DNA of 33,711 nt, taken from Planctomyces sp. SH-PL62. Lineage in GTDB: Bacteria > Planctomycetota > Planctomycetia > Planctomycetales > Planctomycetaceae. Below are positions 8,301-15,113 of this stretch, piece by piece. The position numbers and the translations under genes were made by a program. The number at the start of each line of letters is the position of its first letter. The stretch's first letter is position 1. The stretch is from contig CAMDEA010000091.1 in the NCBI GenBank assembly GCA_945893045.1, positions 1-33,711 on the forward strand, written 5' to 3'. The notes beneath the pieces are model-generated. The model worked only from the letters and a program-made list of their open reading frames with translations, was not told the origin of the DNA and did no database searches.

Positions 8301-9441
8301 GTGTGACTTGATAGGCATTCCCCGCCATCGACCGACGAGCGGGGCGGCGTAAGCCCCCCGGTTGTTCGGTTGCGACGTTCTCCACCGGGGGGCTGACGCC
8401 ACCCCGCTCGCCTGCGGACGAAATGAGGACGATTGGCTCGCCACCTTTCGCAGTGAGCGTCGCCGACTTCACCGGCTTGTTGAGGTTGCAGATCAGCGTG
8501 ACTTGCGTCCCCTCGACGACCGACACCGTCCGCACGTCCTGGACGAGTCGTTCTTCAAGACTGGTGTAACTCGGATAGACGAGTCGCGCGTCGGCTCGAT
8601 CCAGTCGCGGGTACTCGAAGACCGTGACATGAAACGTCTTCGTCGTCTGCCCGCCGAGTTCGATGTAATAGTCCAACTCCTCGGTGACAGTCGCGATGCG
8701 TCCTCCGAACACCGGATCGTCGAGGCTGCGCGACATCGCCAAGTCGCTCGCGTCACCGGTCGCCGGTTGCAGGACGAGCATCGCATCGGCTGGCACTTCG
8801 CCGGTCACACGAGCCAGCACAAGCAAATTGGTGCCACGTTCGATTTCGGTGTCTCCCGGTTCAACCGCGACCGAAAAACCATCAGCCGCAGCGGCGGTCG
8901 GAGAATTCTCCGAGGACTTCGCGATCTGATCCGATCGACCCGCGCTGAACGGCAAGTTTGTCAGAGTCAAAACAAACAGCCCCAACGTCACGCACTGAGT
9001 CGCGACTGCCCACGCCAGCCGCCGCGTCGGCACGACCTGCGGCCACGCATGACATGCCGCATGGACGAGCGCCTGCCGGATCACGCTCTCCTGCAAGAAT
9101 CCGAAGCGTCCATCAGGCAACGCCGGCTGTTGTTCGACGGCGGCCAGCAAGCAACTGCGCAGGTCGGGGAACTCGTTCTCGATTTGCCGAGCCACCCAGT
9201 CGTGACTCGGAGCCGATGCCGTCACCAGCCACGAGCAGACCAACACCAGCACGGCCGCCACGCCTCCCAGCAGCGGCAGCACTGTTGAGACGTTGCGAGC
9301 AGACTCAACACCCATCGCCACCAGCGACAGGCCCATGATCGCGGCGACAAACCACCCGACGGTCAGCGCTCGCCAGAAGCGCAGCCGTTGATAGCGCTCC
9401 GCCACTTTTTCCACTTCCAGCCAGAGTCGATCCTGAATCAT
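5386..9441 (-). CDS. Giant coiled-coil membrane protein, DUF4175-like, with PGQ-rich low-complexity region
   Basis: From ATG 9441 the protein has 1351 residues. Hydrophobic segments near 25-45, 53-72 and 150-170 anchor the N-terminus. Beta-rich repeats follow to about 500, then a Q-rich linker (about 535-557). Long acidic/basic coiled coil runs from about 680 to 1055, and a low-complexity region of PGQQPN/PGERQ repeats spans about 1070-1217. A conserved helical C-terminus ends in YYERLGSGK. I chose ATG 9441 (GAGG at 9449-9452) over an ATG 66 bases upstream, because those 22 residues (including VRLESLTY) are translated from a repeat element. Two further palindromes lie in frame, at 7453-7519 and 8336-8410. 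DUF4175-like giants are usual MoxR/BatA neighbours, probably a structural scaffold. The family name is inferred from layout and context. Confidence 0.75.
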   Translation of the reverse strand: MIQDRLWLEVEKVAERYQRLRFWRALTVGWFVAAIMGLSLVAMGVESARNVSTVLPLLGGVAAVLVLVCSWLVTASAPSHDWVARQIENEFPDLRSCLLAAVEQQPALPDGRFGFLQESVIRQALVHAACHAWPQVVPTRRLAWAVATQCVTLGLFVLTLTNLPFSAGRSDQIAKSSENSPTAAAADGFSVAVEPGDTEIERGTNLLVLARVTGEVPADAMLVLQPATGDASDLAMSRSLDDPVFGGRIATVTEELDYYIELGGQTTKTFHVTVFEYPRLDRADARLVYPSYTSLEERLVQDVRTVSVVEGTQVTLICNLNKPVKSATLTAKGGEPIVLISSAGERGGVSPPVENVATEQPGGLRRPARRSMAGNAYQVTLTAEKSQRLKLELIDDAGRKNVEQSEISINVVPNKPPTLKLVQPAKDLEVSPLEELDLKATAWDDFGLKRMGVSFAIAGQQAVDVILGENAAAKQKHEIANAIKFEELKAEPDQLLSYHFWAEDFGPDGNVRRTSSDMFFAEVRHFEEIFRQGQQPPGGQQQQKQQQQQNSPAGQQAQQLAQNQKDIINATWKLIRRETGSKTTEPFAEDVAQLVTAQNALLEKSKALAEKVTDEQSQAHVDAVIAAMLEAVQQLMAAHELSGKALAAGREPMTTPAASAVPLKGNAAAPLQPALVAEQSAYQALLKLRAREHEVVRQQQQQQSSSQQSQAQARSQQQRQQMQQLDLKNEENRYETQRQAQQQQQESAEDRENRQVLNRLKELAQRQHDLNERLKDLQTALQEAQTAERREEVKQQLKRLQDEQKQVLRDTDELQSRMETAENQERMSDERQQLEQTRDQVRRASEALEKEQVTQAAASGTRAEKDFEELRNEFRRRASNRFNEEMREMRQSARELDQEQKKLSEKLSEAVQPDASKGDGKSKKSLREDNPADAIVKGLTEQKEKLTNLTERMKQTIEEAEQTEPLLTERLYDTTRNLQSQNVDRALDAAGRSLQRGLMQDAQQVEKIAGRGITQLKEGVEKAAEAVLGDETEALRRAREELKNLSQELNREIARNAPAEGSQLPRERPAQEGEKGREGEGEKGNEQRPGERRPGENQNGERQPGQRPNGQQPNGQRPGEQPPQEGQQPGQQRGTGQQPGERQSGQQPGERQPGQQPNGQQPGQPQPSERQPGQAQGGQPQPGQQPGQQGQPSEQPQEGQRQPGQPQPSQRGQRGAPRLSDNNQAGGPQQFEGGANRESAPITGEDFLKWSDRLRDVEEMVDDPELRAEAARIRDQARAIRAEFKRHSKEPNWGLVRVNVAEPLVELSNRVSDELLRRNSKQAIVPLDRDPVPPKYSEKTRRYYERLGSGK
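5790..6190 (-). repeat. Low-complexity PGQ/GQQP coding repeat
   Basis: Degenerate repeats of about 12-24 nt encode PGQQPGQ, PNGQQP and PGERQ units in the DUF4175-like protein. The antisense strand shows long open frames rich in Leu and Arg that are shadows of this bias. The region should be disordered and prone to length change by slippage. Confidence 0.8.
6191..6230. repeat. CT/GA-rich simple repeat inside the DUF4175-like gene
   Basis: This is an almost pure pyrimidine run on the plus strand (CCCTCTCCCTCTCTCCCC type). On the coding strand it gives the peptide EGEKGREGEGEKGN. A very similar GA run occurs in frame in the AmmeMemoRadiSam gene at 22660-22702. Confidence 0.75.
7453..7519. repeat. 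In-frame inverted repeat inside the DUF4175-like gene (GCTAGCCGCCGG)
   Basis: Arms 7453-7477 and 7495-7519 are 25 nt with one mismatch, and the loop is 17 nt. Translated on the minus strand it gives SGKALAAGREP... then AASAVPLKG, between Q-rich and helical segments. The frame stays open throughout. Confidence 0.85.
8336..8410. repeat. In-frame inverted repeat inside the DUF4175-like gene (GGGGGGCTGACGCC family)
   Basis: Arms 8336-8362 and 8384-8410 are 27 nt with two mismatches. The encoded minus-strand peptide starts ERGGVSPPVENV and ends GGLRRPAR. The same family lies in frame in the BatA gene at 9941-10024 and again encodes GGVSPPV...PPAR. Confidence 0.88.
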
Positions 9442-9448
9442 CGGATGA

Positions 9449-9452
9449 CCTC
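9449..9452 (-). promoter_or_regulatory. Shine-Dalgarno deciding the DUF4175-like start
   Basis: GAGG on the minus strand lies 7 nt before ATG 9441. The farther ATG (9507) has no such site and would translate repeat DNA. Confidence 0.55.
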
Positions 9453-9459
9453 GTTTGTT

Positions 9460-9574
9460 GTAGGTCAGGCTTTCCAGCCTGACCCGAACCGTCGATGGAT
9501 CTCGCAACCAGAAGAGTCAGCCTGGAAAGGCTGACCGACTTTCTTTATGGGTCAGCCTGGAAAGGCTGACCTAC
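9460..9574. repeat. Three-copy GGTCAGGCT...AGCCTGACC element between BatA and DUF4175-like genes
   Basis: Three copies of a near-palindrome lie at 9460-9484, 9516-9536 and 9550-9574. The last is in inverted orientation to the first and supplies the final codons (SAFPG) and the TGA stop of the BatA gene. The family recurs at 11890-11973 and at 25126-25206. Confidence 0.88.
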
Positions 9575-11879
9575 TTTGCCGTTCCGCTCGGCCCGCCCAC
9601 CACGTCTCCAGGATAAGCGTTGCCAAGGCGACCACAATCAGCCAGCGCCAGACTTTTTGCCGGCTTTCGAGTTCCGTGTCTCGTTGTTGCCGTTCTCGGT
9701 CGATGCGTTCTACGCGAGTCAGATCGGCTCCGAAACGGACGCCGCGCTGTTCGAGTTGTTCCAGATTCAGCGGTGCGGTGTTGCTCTCGGTGGGCGACAG
9801 ATTGACCGCGAACCGCGTTTCCGTCGAGCCGACTTTCGCTCGGTAAATACCGGGCTGATCGGTTTCGGAGAACGTCGAGAGGTCCGCATCGAGCCGCTTC
9901 TCCAATCCATCCGGCGTGTGGATCACGATGACGTTGTCTTGGCGAGCGGGGGGCGTCAGCCCCCCAATTTGCGGTGTGTCAGTCGGCACCGAATTCACCG
10001 GGGGGCTGACGCCCCCCGCTCGCCTATGATCGCGAAGCGACACCGGCTGATGCACGACAACACTGTCGGCAACTTCCGACCTGCCGCAGGCCAGATCGAG
10101 CAACGCTCCGACCAACGGCACGAACTTGCTGGAGAGCGCCAACTGACTGTCCTCCGGATGCCAACCGCTGGTGAAGGCGAGCACTCGTCCCTGACCGACG
10201 CTTCGTTCCAGCAGCATCGGATCACCGTTGTCGAATCGAGCAATGATGCGTGTCGTGGCCGGCGACTTGAGCGTCACGGGGCGATGCTTCCAGAAATGAA
10301 TCTTGGTGAAGTCGTTGTAGCGCGGACTCGCGAACGGAGCGAACAACGGATGCGTGAAGTCGATGTCACCGAGCAACAGATATTTTTCGCTGGTGAGTTG
10401 GGTGGCACGCCCTGAGGCTTTGCGAAGGGCGTGGCCAGACTCGTCAGCACCGGAATCCACCTCAGCCACGCCCTTCGATGACTCAGGGCGTGCCACACCA
10501 GCCGTTTCCACATCTTCCAAGAACGAAAGCAGCGCCGCAGCGTCGTCATCTTTTGGCACGAGCAACACCACTCCGCCTCGTTCGACATACGGCTTGAGCG
10601 CCGCTTGCAACTCGGCCAACAGCGGCTGCGACACGATGACGATTCGCGGAGCCAGATCGGCCGGGGACGCCAATGCCTTCGCATCCTCCAGCGGACGAAT
10701 CTCGACTTGCCGCAGCGGATCGTTCGCCACCGCCAGCCGGAGATAAAGCTGCAAGCCCTCCGGGTCTTCCGCCGCATCCTTTCCGGCATACAGCAGCGTC
10801 GCTTCGAGCTTTCGTGGCGGCACAACGAAGAACGTGTTATCGAAGTCGTGATCGTCCCCACGCAGAACAATGCGATCGGCCTGCAGGTTATCGGTCCCGC
10901 GCGGCAAGCGGATCACTCGGCTCTGCCCGGCCGGGACGTAGACGGCGACTGACGAGTCGCTACGGCTGTCCGTACCGCGACCGTCAGGGAGCGGCCCCGT
11001 CGAGCGTGTGGCCGGGCCGCTCCCTGACGGTCGCGGTACTGTTTTGTTTTGCCATGCGACGAAGAACTGATCGCTACGCGAATCAGCCGCGTTGACGACG
11101 CGCACGCGAGCATCGGTCGAAGCGTCCCCGTCTTCGCTCGGCAGCGCGTGTGCGTGCGCGTTTGTGGGGTTCGTCACCGACACGCGCCGAGCCACCACCG
11201 GCACACGCTTCGGCCACTCGAACGATTGCAGTGCCTCGATGCGGCTGCCGCTTTGAAAATCGCTGATGACGACGATCTGCGGTTCCAGCGACGACTGCTG
11301 CACGTCGCTGGCCGAATCGAGATCGCCCGCGACACTCACCAGCGCGGTGCCGAGGTCGGTCGCGCCCCAAGCCGGTTGAATTTGCTTCAAACGATTGCGG
11401 ACGACTTGCGGCTTGTCGGCGATCGGTGCGGCTCCTTCCTTTTGAAAGTCGATGATCGTCTGCAAGCGATCACTGAACGCGAACAGTGCGACGTCATCCT
11501 GCGGGTTGAGTTGATCAAGCTCCTTCTCGGCCAGCTTCACCGCCTGTTGCCAGAGATCAGCGCGCTTCATGCTGGCGCTGGTGTCGATCAGGATCGCCAG
11601 TCGTTTGCCGGTCAGATCCGCGAATGACAGCGACGCCGCTTCTCTCAAGAACGGTCTCGCAAACGCCAGCACGATCAACGCGAGCGCCGCCAGTCGCAAC
11701 AACAGCAGCAGAATCTGATCGAGCCGGCTGCGGCGCGTGAGCCTCGGCGGAGTCGGCGACAGAAACATCAGCGAGCTGAACTCCTGCCGCCCGCGCGGAG
11801 TCCTTCGCACCAAATGCAGAATCAGCGGCAGCGAGAGTGCCGTAAGACCAGCCAGGTAGAGTGGAACCAGAATGCCCAT
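9552..11879 (-). CDS. BatA-type membrane protein with von Willebrand A domain
   Basis: This 775-residue protein has an N-terminal BatA/aerotolerance domain: a membrane segment at about 3-24, HLVRRTPRGRQEF, and a second membrane segment at about 55-76. A VWA domain follows with the metal-site motif DTSAS (Asp99, Ser101, Ser103) and a later GATDLGTAL threonine loop. The C-terminus has another membrane segment (WLIVVALATLILETWW). ATG 11879 is preceded by GGAG about 7 nt away. Three palindromic elements are translated in frame (9941-10024, 10403-10495, 10972-11039), and the last codons plus stop come from a fourth, making this the most element-loaded gene here. In MoxR clusters the BatA/VWA protein is the membrane client or adaptor of the MoxR ATPase. 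Confidence 0.85.
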   Translation of the reverse strand: MGILVPLYLAGLTALSLPLILHLVRRTPRGRQEFSSLMFLSPTPPRLTRRSRLDQILLLLLRLAALALIVLAFARPFLREAASLSFADLTGKRLAILIDTSASMKRADLWQQAVKLAEKELDQLNPQDDVALFAFSDRLQTIIDFQKEGAAPIADKPQVVRNRLKQIQPAWGATDLGTALVSVAGDLDSASDVQQSSLEPQIVVISDFQSGSRIEALQSFEWPKRVPVVARRVSVTNPTNAHAHALPSEDGDASTDARVRVVNAADSRSDQFFVAWQNKTVPRPSGSGPATRSTGPLPDGRGTDSRSDSSVAVYVPAGQSRVIRLPRGTDNLQADRIVLRGDDHDFDNTFFVVPPRKLEATLLYAGKDAAEDPEGLQLYLRLAVANDPLRQVEIRPLEDAKALASPADLAPRIVIVSQPLLAELQAALKPYVERGGVVLLVPKDDDAAALLSFLEDVETAGVARPESSKGVAEVDSGADESGHALRKASGRATQLTSEKYLLLGDIDFTHPLFAPFASPRYNDFTKIHFWKHRPVTLKSPATTRIIARFDNGDPMLLERSVGQGRVLAFTSGWHPEDSQLALSSKFVPLVGALLDLACGRSEVADSVVVHQPVSLRDHRRAGGVSPPVNSVPTDTPQIGGLTPPARQDNVIVIHTPDGLEKRLDADLSTFSETDQPGIYRAKVGSTETRFAVNLSPTESNTAPLNLEQLEQRGVRFGADLTRVERIDRERQQRDTELESRQKVWRWLIVVALATLILETWWAGRAERQSRSAFPG
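9941..10024. repeat. In-frame inverted repeat inside the BatA gene (GGGGGGCTGACGCC family)
   Basis: Arms 9941-9965 and 10000-10024 are a perfect 25-nt match. The minus-strand frame reads RAGGVSPPVNS... then GGLTPPAR. It shares GGVSPPV and the PAR ending with the copy at 8336-8410, although single-base length differences in the arms shift the frame locally and then restore it. Confidence 0.9.
10403..10495. repeat. In-frame inverted repeat inside the BatA gene (GGCACGCCCTGAG family)
   Basis: Arms 10403-10435 and 10465-10495 share GGCACGCCCTGAG and CGAAGGGCGTGGC, with a 2-nt indel. The translation begins GVARPESSKGVAEV and ends SGHALRKASGRAT, between the VWA-side region and LTSEKYLLLGD. Confidence 0.87.
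10972..11039. repeat. In-frame inverted repeat inside the BatA gene (CCGTCAGGGAGCGGCC family, copy 1)
   Basis: Arms 10972-10997 and 11014-11039 form a perfect 26-bp inverted repeat with a 16-nt loop. The frame reads TVPRPSGSG... then TGPLPDGRGT. A second copy in the DUF58 gene (12599-12673) has a different loop but encodes the same peptides. Confidence 0.92.
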
Positions 11880-11889
11880 TCGCTGCTCC

Positions 11890-11973
11890 GTAGGTCAGCC
11901 TTTCCAGGCTGACCCCGATTCGCCATCGGCTTCCATTCATCGTAAAACGGTCAGGCTGGAAAGCCTGACCTAC
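11890..11973. repeat. GGTCAGGCT...AGCCTGACC inverted repeat between DUF58 and BatA genes
   Basis: Arms 11890-11914 and 11949-11973 are 25 nt with two mismatches. The DUF58 stop codon (TAG, 11970-11972) lies inside the right arm. The element ends one base outside the Shine-Dalgarno of the BatA gene. Confidence 0.9.
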
Positions 11974-12998
11974 ACCCTCCGCCGTCGCGTGACCTGCCGC
12001 CCGCGGCGCATCCGCGAGTTCAGCAAATCGAACAACGCCAGTTCGAGCGGTTGATCGGTCGTCAGATCGTACACGTCGATGCCGAGCGAACTGCACGCGC
12101 GGGACAAGTCCTGCGCGTGCTCGCTGAATCGCTGTTGATAATTGGCACGCATCGCCTGCGGATCGACGTACAACTCGCGGCCCGATTCGAGGTCGAAGAA
12201 CATCGCCTCGTCCTGAAACGTGAAGTTGACCTCGGCCGGATCGAGCACTCGGATCACGATCACCTCATGTCCTTGTGACCGCAGGTAACCCAGCTTTGTT
12301 TCGAGCTGCTCAACCGGCGCGAGCAGGTCGGACAACAACACAACGACTCCGCGCTTGCGAGCTGTCCTTGCGACTTGCTCCAGCGGCAAACCGAGATCGG
12401 TCTCGGTGCCGGCCAGTTGATGTTCCAGGCACATCATCAGCCGATGCAGATGCCCGGAACGATACCGAGCCGGCAGGTAGTCGCGGATCGTTTGATCGAA
12501 CGTGATCAGGCCGACCGCGTCTCGTTGCAGCGTGAGAAAGTACGCGATCGTCGCGGCGACCGTCTTGGCGTACTCGGCCTTGTCGTAGCTGACCGTTTCC
12601 GTACCGCGACCGTTAGGGAGCGGCCCGGTTCCGGCGTGACCTCGCAAGCCGCTCCCTGACGGTCGCGGTACGGTTCGCGTGGAACCGAACCCCATCGAGC
12701 GGCTGAGATCGACCAGCAAGTAGCAGCGCAAGTTCGTCTCTTCCTCGAACCGTTTGAGGTAGTAGCGATCCGAGCGAGCGTAAAGTCGCCAGTCGAGATA
12801 TCGCGGATCGTCGCCGGGCGTGTATTGCCGGTACTCGGAAAACTCGACCGAGAACCCGTGATACGGGCTGCGATGCAAGCCGCTCAAGAAACCTTCGACG
12901 ACCGCCTTGGCTCGCAATTGCAAGTTCTTGATCCGCATCAACGCGGCTGGGTCGATGTAGCTCGCTCGCGAATGGGCAGGAGTCGCAGTTGTCATCAC
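11970..12998 (-). CDS. DUF58 protein (MoxR-associated, VWA-like fold)
   Basis: This 342-residue protein carries the DUF58 signature: FSEYRQYTPGDDPRYLDW (53-70), ARSDRYYLKRFEEE, then LLVDLSRSMGFGS, where Asp97 and Ser99/Ser101 mimic a VWA metal site. The start codon is GTG at 12998, immediately followed by ATG 12995, either of which could be used. A palindromic element at 12599-12673 is translated in frame right after SMGFGST (about residues 108-136). It separates this motif from SYDKAEYAKTVAATIAYF, which is nearly adjacent in relatives. The insertion therefore sits in the loop after the first strand. Gene order MoxR then DUF58 then BatA is the classic arrangement, and DUF58 proteins are thought to work with MoxR on membrane or cell-wall complexes. 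Confidence 0.88.
   Translation of the reverse strand: MMTTATPAHSRASYIDPAALMRIKNLQLRAKAVVEGFLSGLHRSPYHGFSVEFSEYRQYTPGDDPRYLDWRLYARSDRYYLKRFEEETNLRCYLLVDLSRSMGFGSTRTVPRPSGSGLRGHAGTGPLPNGRGTETVSYDKAEYAKTVAATIAYFLTLQRDAVGLITFDQTIRDYLPARYRSGHLHRLMMCLEHQLAGTETDLGLPLEQVARTARKRGVVVLLSDLLAPVEQLETKLGYLRSQGHEVIVIRVLDPAEVNFTFQDEAMFFDLESGRELYVDPQAMRANYQQRFSEHAQDLSRACSSLGIDVYDLTTDQPLELALFDLLNSRMRRGRQVTRRRRV
12599..12673. repeat. In-frame inverted repeat inside the DUF58 gene (CCGTCAGGGAGCGGCC family, copy 2)
   Basis: Arms 12599-12624 and 12648-12673 are 26 nt with one mismatch. The frame reads TVPRPSGSG... then TGPLPNGRGT, matching the copy in BatA. The distance between the two arm cores is 47 nt here and 44 nt there, a difference of three that keeps the relative frame. 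Confidence 0.92.
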
Positions 12999-13014
12999 GA
13001 TGGTCCCGGTATCT

Positions 13015-13120
13015 TTGTCCGGCTGAAGGCTGTTGGCTGAAAGCTGATGGCTGTTATTTCAATCATCGAGGTTTGGAATAACGGCCATCAGCTTTCAGCC
13101 ATCAGCCAACGGCCGGGCAA
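13015..13120. repeat. Inverted repeat in gene gap (GCTGATGGCTG family, copy 2)
   Basis: Arms 13015-13057 and 13078-13120 are 43 nt with about six mismatches (core GGCTGAAAGCTGATGG). The element directly abuts the MoxR stop codon (13121-13123) and fills nearly the whole gap before the DUF58 start. It is related to the element at 5269-5380. Confidence 0.88.
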
Positions 13121-14134
13121 TCAGGCAGAAGGTGGCGCGACAGTTTCCAGCAGCCGAGAAATGACGTGATCGACCGAGATCCCTTCGGCTTCAGCACGGT
13201 AGCCGACCAGGATGCGGTGACGCAGCACCGGAGCCAGCAGAGCGCGAATGTCATCCACGGTCGCATGATTGCGGCCTTGCAACAGCGCGCGAGCTTTTGC
13301 TCCGAGCACCACGTATTGAGCGGCTCGTGTCCCCGCGCCCCAACTGACCCAGTCGGTGACGAACTGCGGGGTGTTTGGCTGACCGGGACGACTGGTCGCG
13401 GCGAGTCGCACGGCGTAGCGAACGATGTCCTCGGCGATCGGCACTTTCTTCACGACCTCGTGGAAGCGGCGCACGTCGTCGCCGGTGTAGAGCGGCTCGA
13501 TCGGTTCAGGACGGCGCGACGTCGTTTGCTGCACGACGGCGACCTCGTCGTTTTCAGGCAAGTAGTCGATCAGCACGTTGAACATGAATCGGTCGAGCTG
13601 CGCTTCGGGGAGCGGATACGTCCCTTCCATTTCAATCGGGTTCTGCGTGGCGAGCACAAAGAACGGCTCGTCCAGCGGATACCTCACGCCGGCGATGGTG
13701 ACTTGATGCTCCTGCATCGCTTCGAGCAGCGCGGCCTGCGTCTTCGGCGGCGTGCGATTGATTTCGTCCGCCAGGATCACGTTGCCGAAGATCGGCCCTT
13801 TGACGAATTGCATCCGCCGATGCCCGTCCGCCGACTGTTCGAGAATCTCCGTCCCGGTGATGTCCGCCGGCATCAGGTCGGGAGTGAATTGAATGCGCGA
13901 GAACTTCAGATGAAACACCTGCGCAATCGACCGCACCAGCAGGGTCTTCGCGAGTCCCGGCGCACCCGTGATGAGACAGTGCCCGCCGGCAAACAGGCTG
14001 ATGAGCAACTGCTCAATCACGTCGGCCTGACCGACGATGACTTTCGAGAGTTGCTCGTCGATGCGCCGCCGCGCCCCACGAAGCTGTTCGACCGCTTGTT
14101 GTTCGGAAAGGAATTCGTCGAGATGCTCGGTCAC
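13121..14134 (-). CDS. MoxR-family AAA+ ATPase
   Basis: This 337-residue protein has all MoxR landmarks: Walker A GAPGLAKT (57-64), Walker B NVILADE (118-124) followed by INRTPPKTQAALLEAMQE, the sensor-1 region ATQNPIEMEGTYPLPEAQLDRFMF (about 162-185), and a helical lid (about 200-337). The start is GTG 14134 with GGAGGA at 14138-14143, a rather short spacing; no nearby ATG fits better. MoxR ATPases act as chaperones that mature or activate partner complexes, working with VWA proteins, and here the next two genes encode DUF58 and BatA/VWA partners. An inverted repeat lies on each side. Confidence 0.95.
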   Translation of the reverse strand: MTEHLDEFLSEQQAVEQLRGARRRIDEQLSKVIVGQADVIEQLLISLFAGGHCLITGAPGLAKTLLVRSIAQVFHLKFSRIQFTPDLMPADITGTEILEQSADGHRRMQFVKGPIFGNVILADEINRTPPKTQAALLEAMQEHQVTIAGVRYPLDEPFFVLATQNPIEMEGTYPLPEAQLDRFMFNVLIDYLPENDEVAVVQQTTSRRPEPIEPLYTGDDVRRFHEVVKKVPIAEDIVRYAVRLAATSRPGQPNTPQFVTDWVSWGAGTRAAQYVVLGAKARALLQGRNHATVDDIRALLAPVLRHRILVGYRAEAEGISVDHVISRLLETVAPPSA

Positions 14135-14150
14135 GCTTCCTCCAGACAGA

Positions 14151-14234
14151 AACCGCTAATCCGCGCTAATGAGACAAAGCCAGCAGCCATTCTCGTTCTC
14201 TTCCATTAGCGACGATTAGCGTGGATTAGCGGTT
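14151..14234. repeat. Inverted repeat in gene gap (CCGCTAATCC family)
   Basis: Arms 14151-14170 and 14215-14234 match at 19 of 20 positions. Extra GCTAAT copies lie between them. The element starts 9 nt after the DUF4159 stop codon and ends just before the MoxR Shine-Dalgarno. Confidence 0.83.
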
Positions 14235-14243
14235 AAAAAAGTT

Positions 14244-15113
14244 TCAGTGTGTCATGGCATACGTCACGATGTTGACGCCCATTGGGTAGGACCACTTCTC
14301 AGCGAACTGTTTGAAGTATTCGACGCTCTCGCCTTCGCGTTCCCAGCCGTCGCCCAGGTCGGTGTTGTGGCAAATGATGGCCATCATGCGGCCCTTGTCA
14401 TCGAAGAGTCCGCGATAATGCACTTCGCGAGCCGTTGGATCCCAGGGGCGGTCGGTGGTGTAGCCACTCTGCCAGTCGGAATGGATGCTGGGGACTTGCG
14501 GCTTGATCTTCAGGTCATAGACGCAGTGAAAGATTTCGTGCTCAAGCGGCAGGTCAATCGGCTCGCGGTCCGGGAAGACGCGCTTGATGTTGTCGTAGAA
14601 GTTCTGCCACTCAAGGTCGCCCCAAAAATCATCGACCATCAGGAAGCCACCGTTGAGCAGGTACTTTCGCAGCCCCGCCACTTCAGCTTCCGACAGGCTC
14701 ATCCGCCCCGGTTCGATCAAGTACATCCACGGGTAATCGAAGATCGCCTCGTCGGTCAGTTCCAGGATCTTCCCATTCGGGTCGGACTCCAACGCGGTCA
14801 GTTCTTGCAAGCGATACGAGAAATTGAGATCGCTATCGGGCCAGTCGGTCGCCCAACTGCCTCCTCCACGTCCGCCGTACCCACCTCCCGATGAATACCG
14901 CACGCGGACGAACGTGAAGACATCGGACTTGAAGCGTTCGGCATTCTTCCATTCGGGGACGCCGTTGCGATCCATCAGTTCGGGCCGGAATTCGCGGCGC
15001 ATAAAGGGTGACCGCTGAGCGAGGGCGGTGGCCGCGATGATGAGGACCAGACAGGTGATTGAAATTTGAAATTTGAAATTTGAAATCTGAGATTTGAGAT
15101 TTGAGATTTTCAT
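14244..15113 (-). CDS. DUF4159 secreted protein
   Basis: This 289-residue protein has a hydrophobic export segment (about 17-32, ITCLVLIIAATALAQ). The DUF4159 core includes FVRVRYSSGG, WATDWPDSDLNFSYRLQELT, IEPGRMSLSEAEVAGLRKYL, NGGFLMVDDFWG and ALEHEIFHCVYDL-like sequence (LEHEIFHCVYDL), ending GVNIVTYAMTH. The fold is GATase-like, and such proteins recur in MoxR/BatA clusters. The ATG overlaps the TGA of the preceding gene (ATGA), so the two are translationally coupled. The first 17 or so residues (KISNLKSQISNFKFQIS) come from an 8-nt tandem repeat, which therefore supplies the signal peptide's basic n-region. Confidence 0.85.
   Translation of the reverse strand: MKISNLKSQISNFKFQISITCLVLIIAATALAQRSPFMRREFRPELMDRNGVPEWKNAERFKSDVFTFVRVRYSSGGGYGGRGGGSWATDWPDSDLNFSYRLQELTALESDPNGKILELTDEAIFDYPWMYLIEPGRMSLSEAEVAGLRKYLLNGGFLMVDDFWGDLEWQNFYDNIKRVFPDREPIDLPLEHEIFHCVYDLKIKPQVPSIHSDWQSGYTTDRPWDPTAREVHYRGLFDDKGRMMAIICHNTDLGDGWEREGESVEYFKQFAEKWSYPMGVNIVTYAMTH
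15060..15110. repeat. Tandem 8-nt repeat (TGAAATTT/TGAGATTT) at the start of the DUF4159 gene
   Basis: About six copies of an AT-rich octamer (TTTCAAAT/TCTCAAAT on the coding strand). Its 24-nt period cycles all three frames, and none contains a stop on this strand, while the opposite strand is full of TGA. A related run lies in frame at 23908-23939. Confidence 0.85.

Noticed and set aside
9442..9507. 22-residue N-terminal extension of the DUF4175-like protein
   Set aside because: Translated repeat DNA (VRLESLTY); a Shine-Dalgarno favours ATG 9441.
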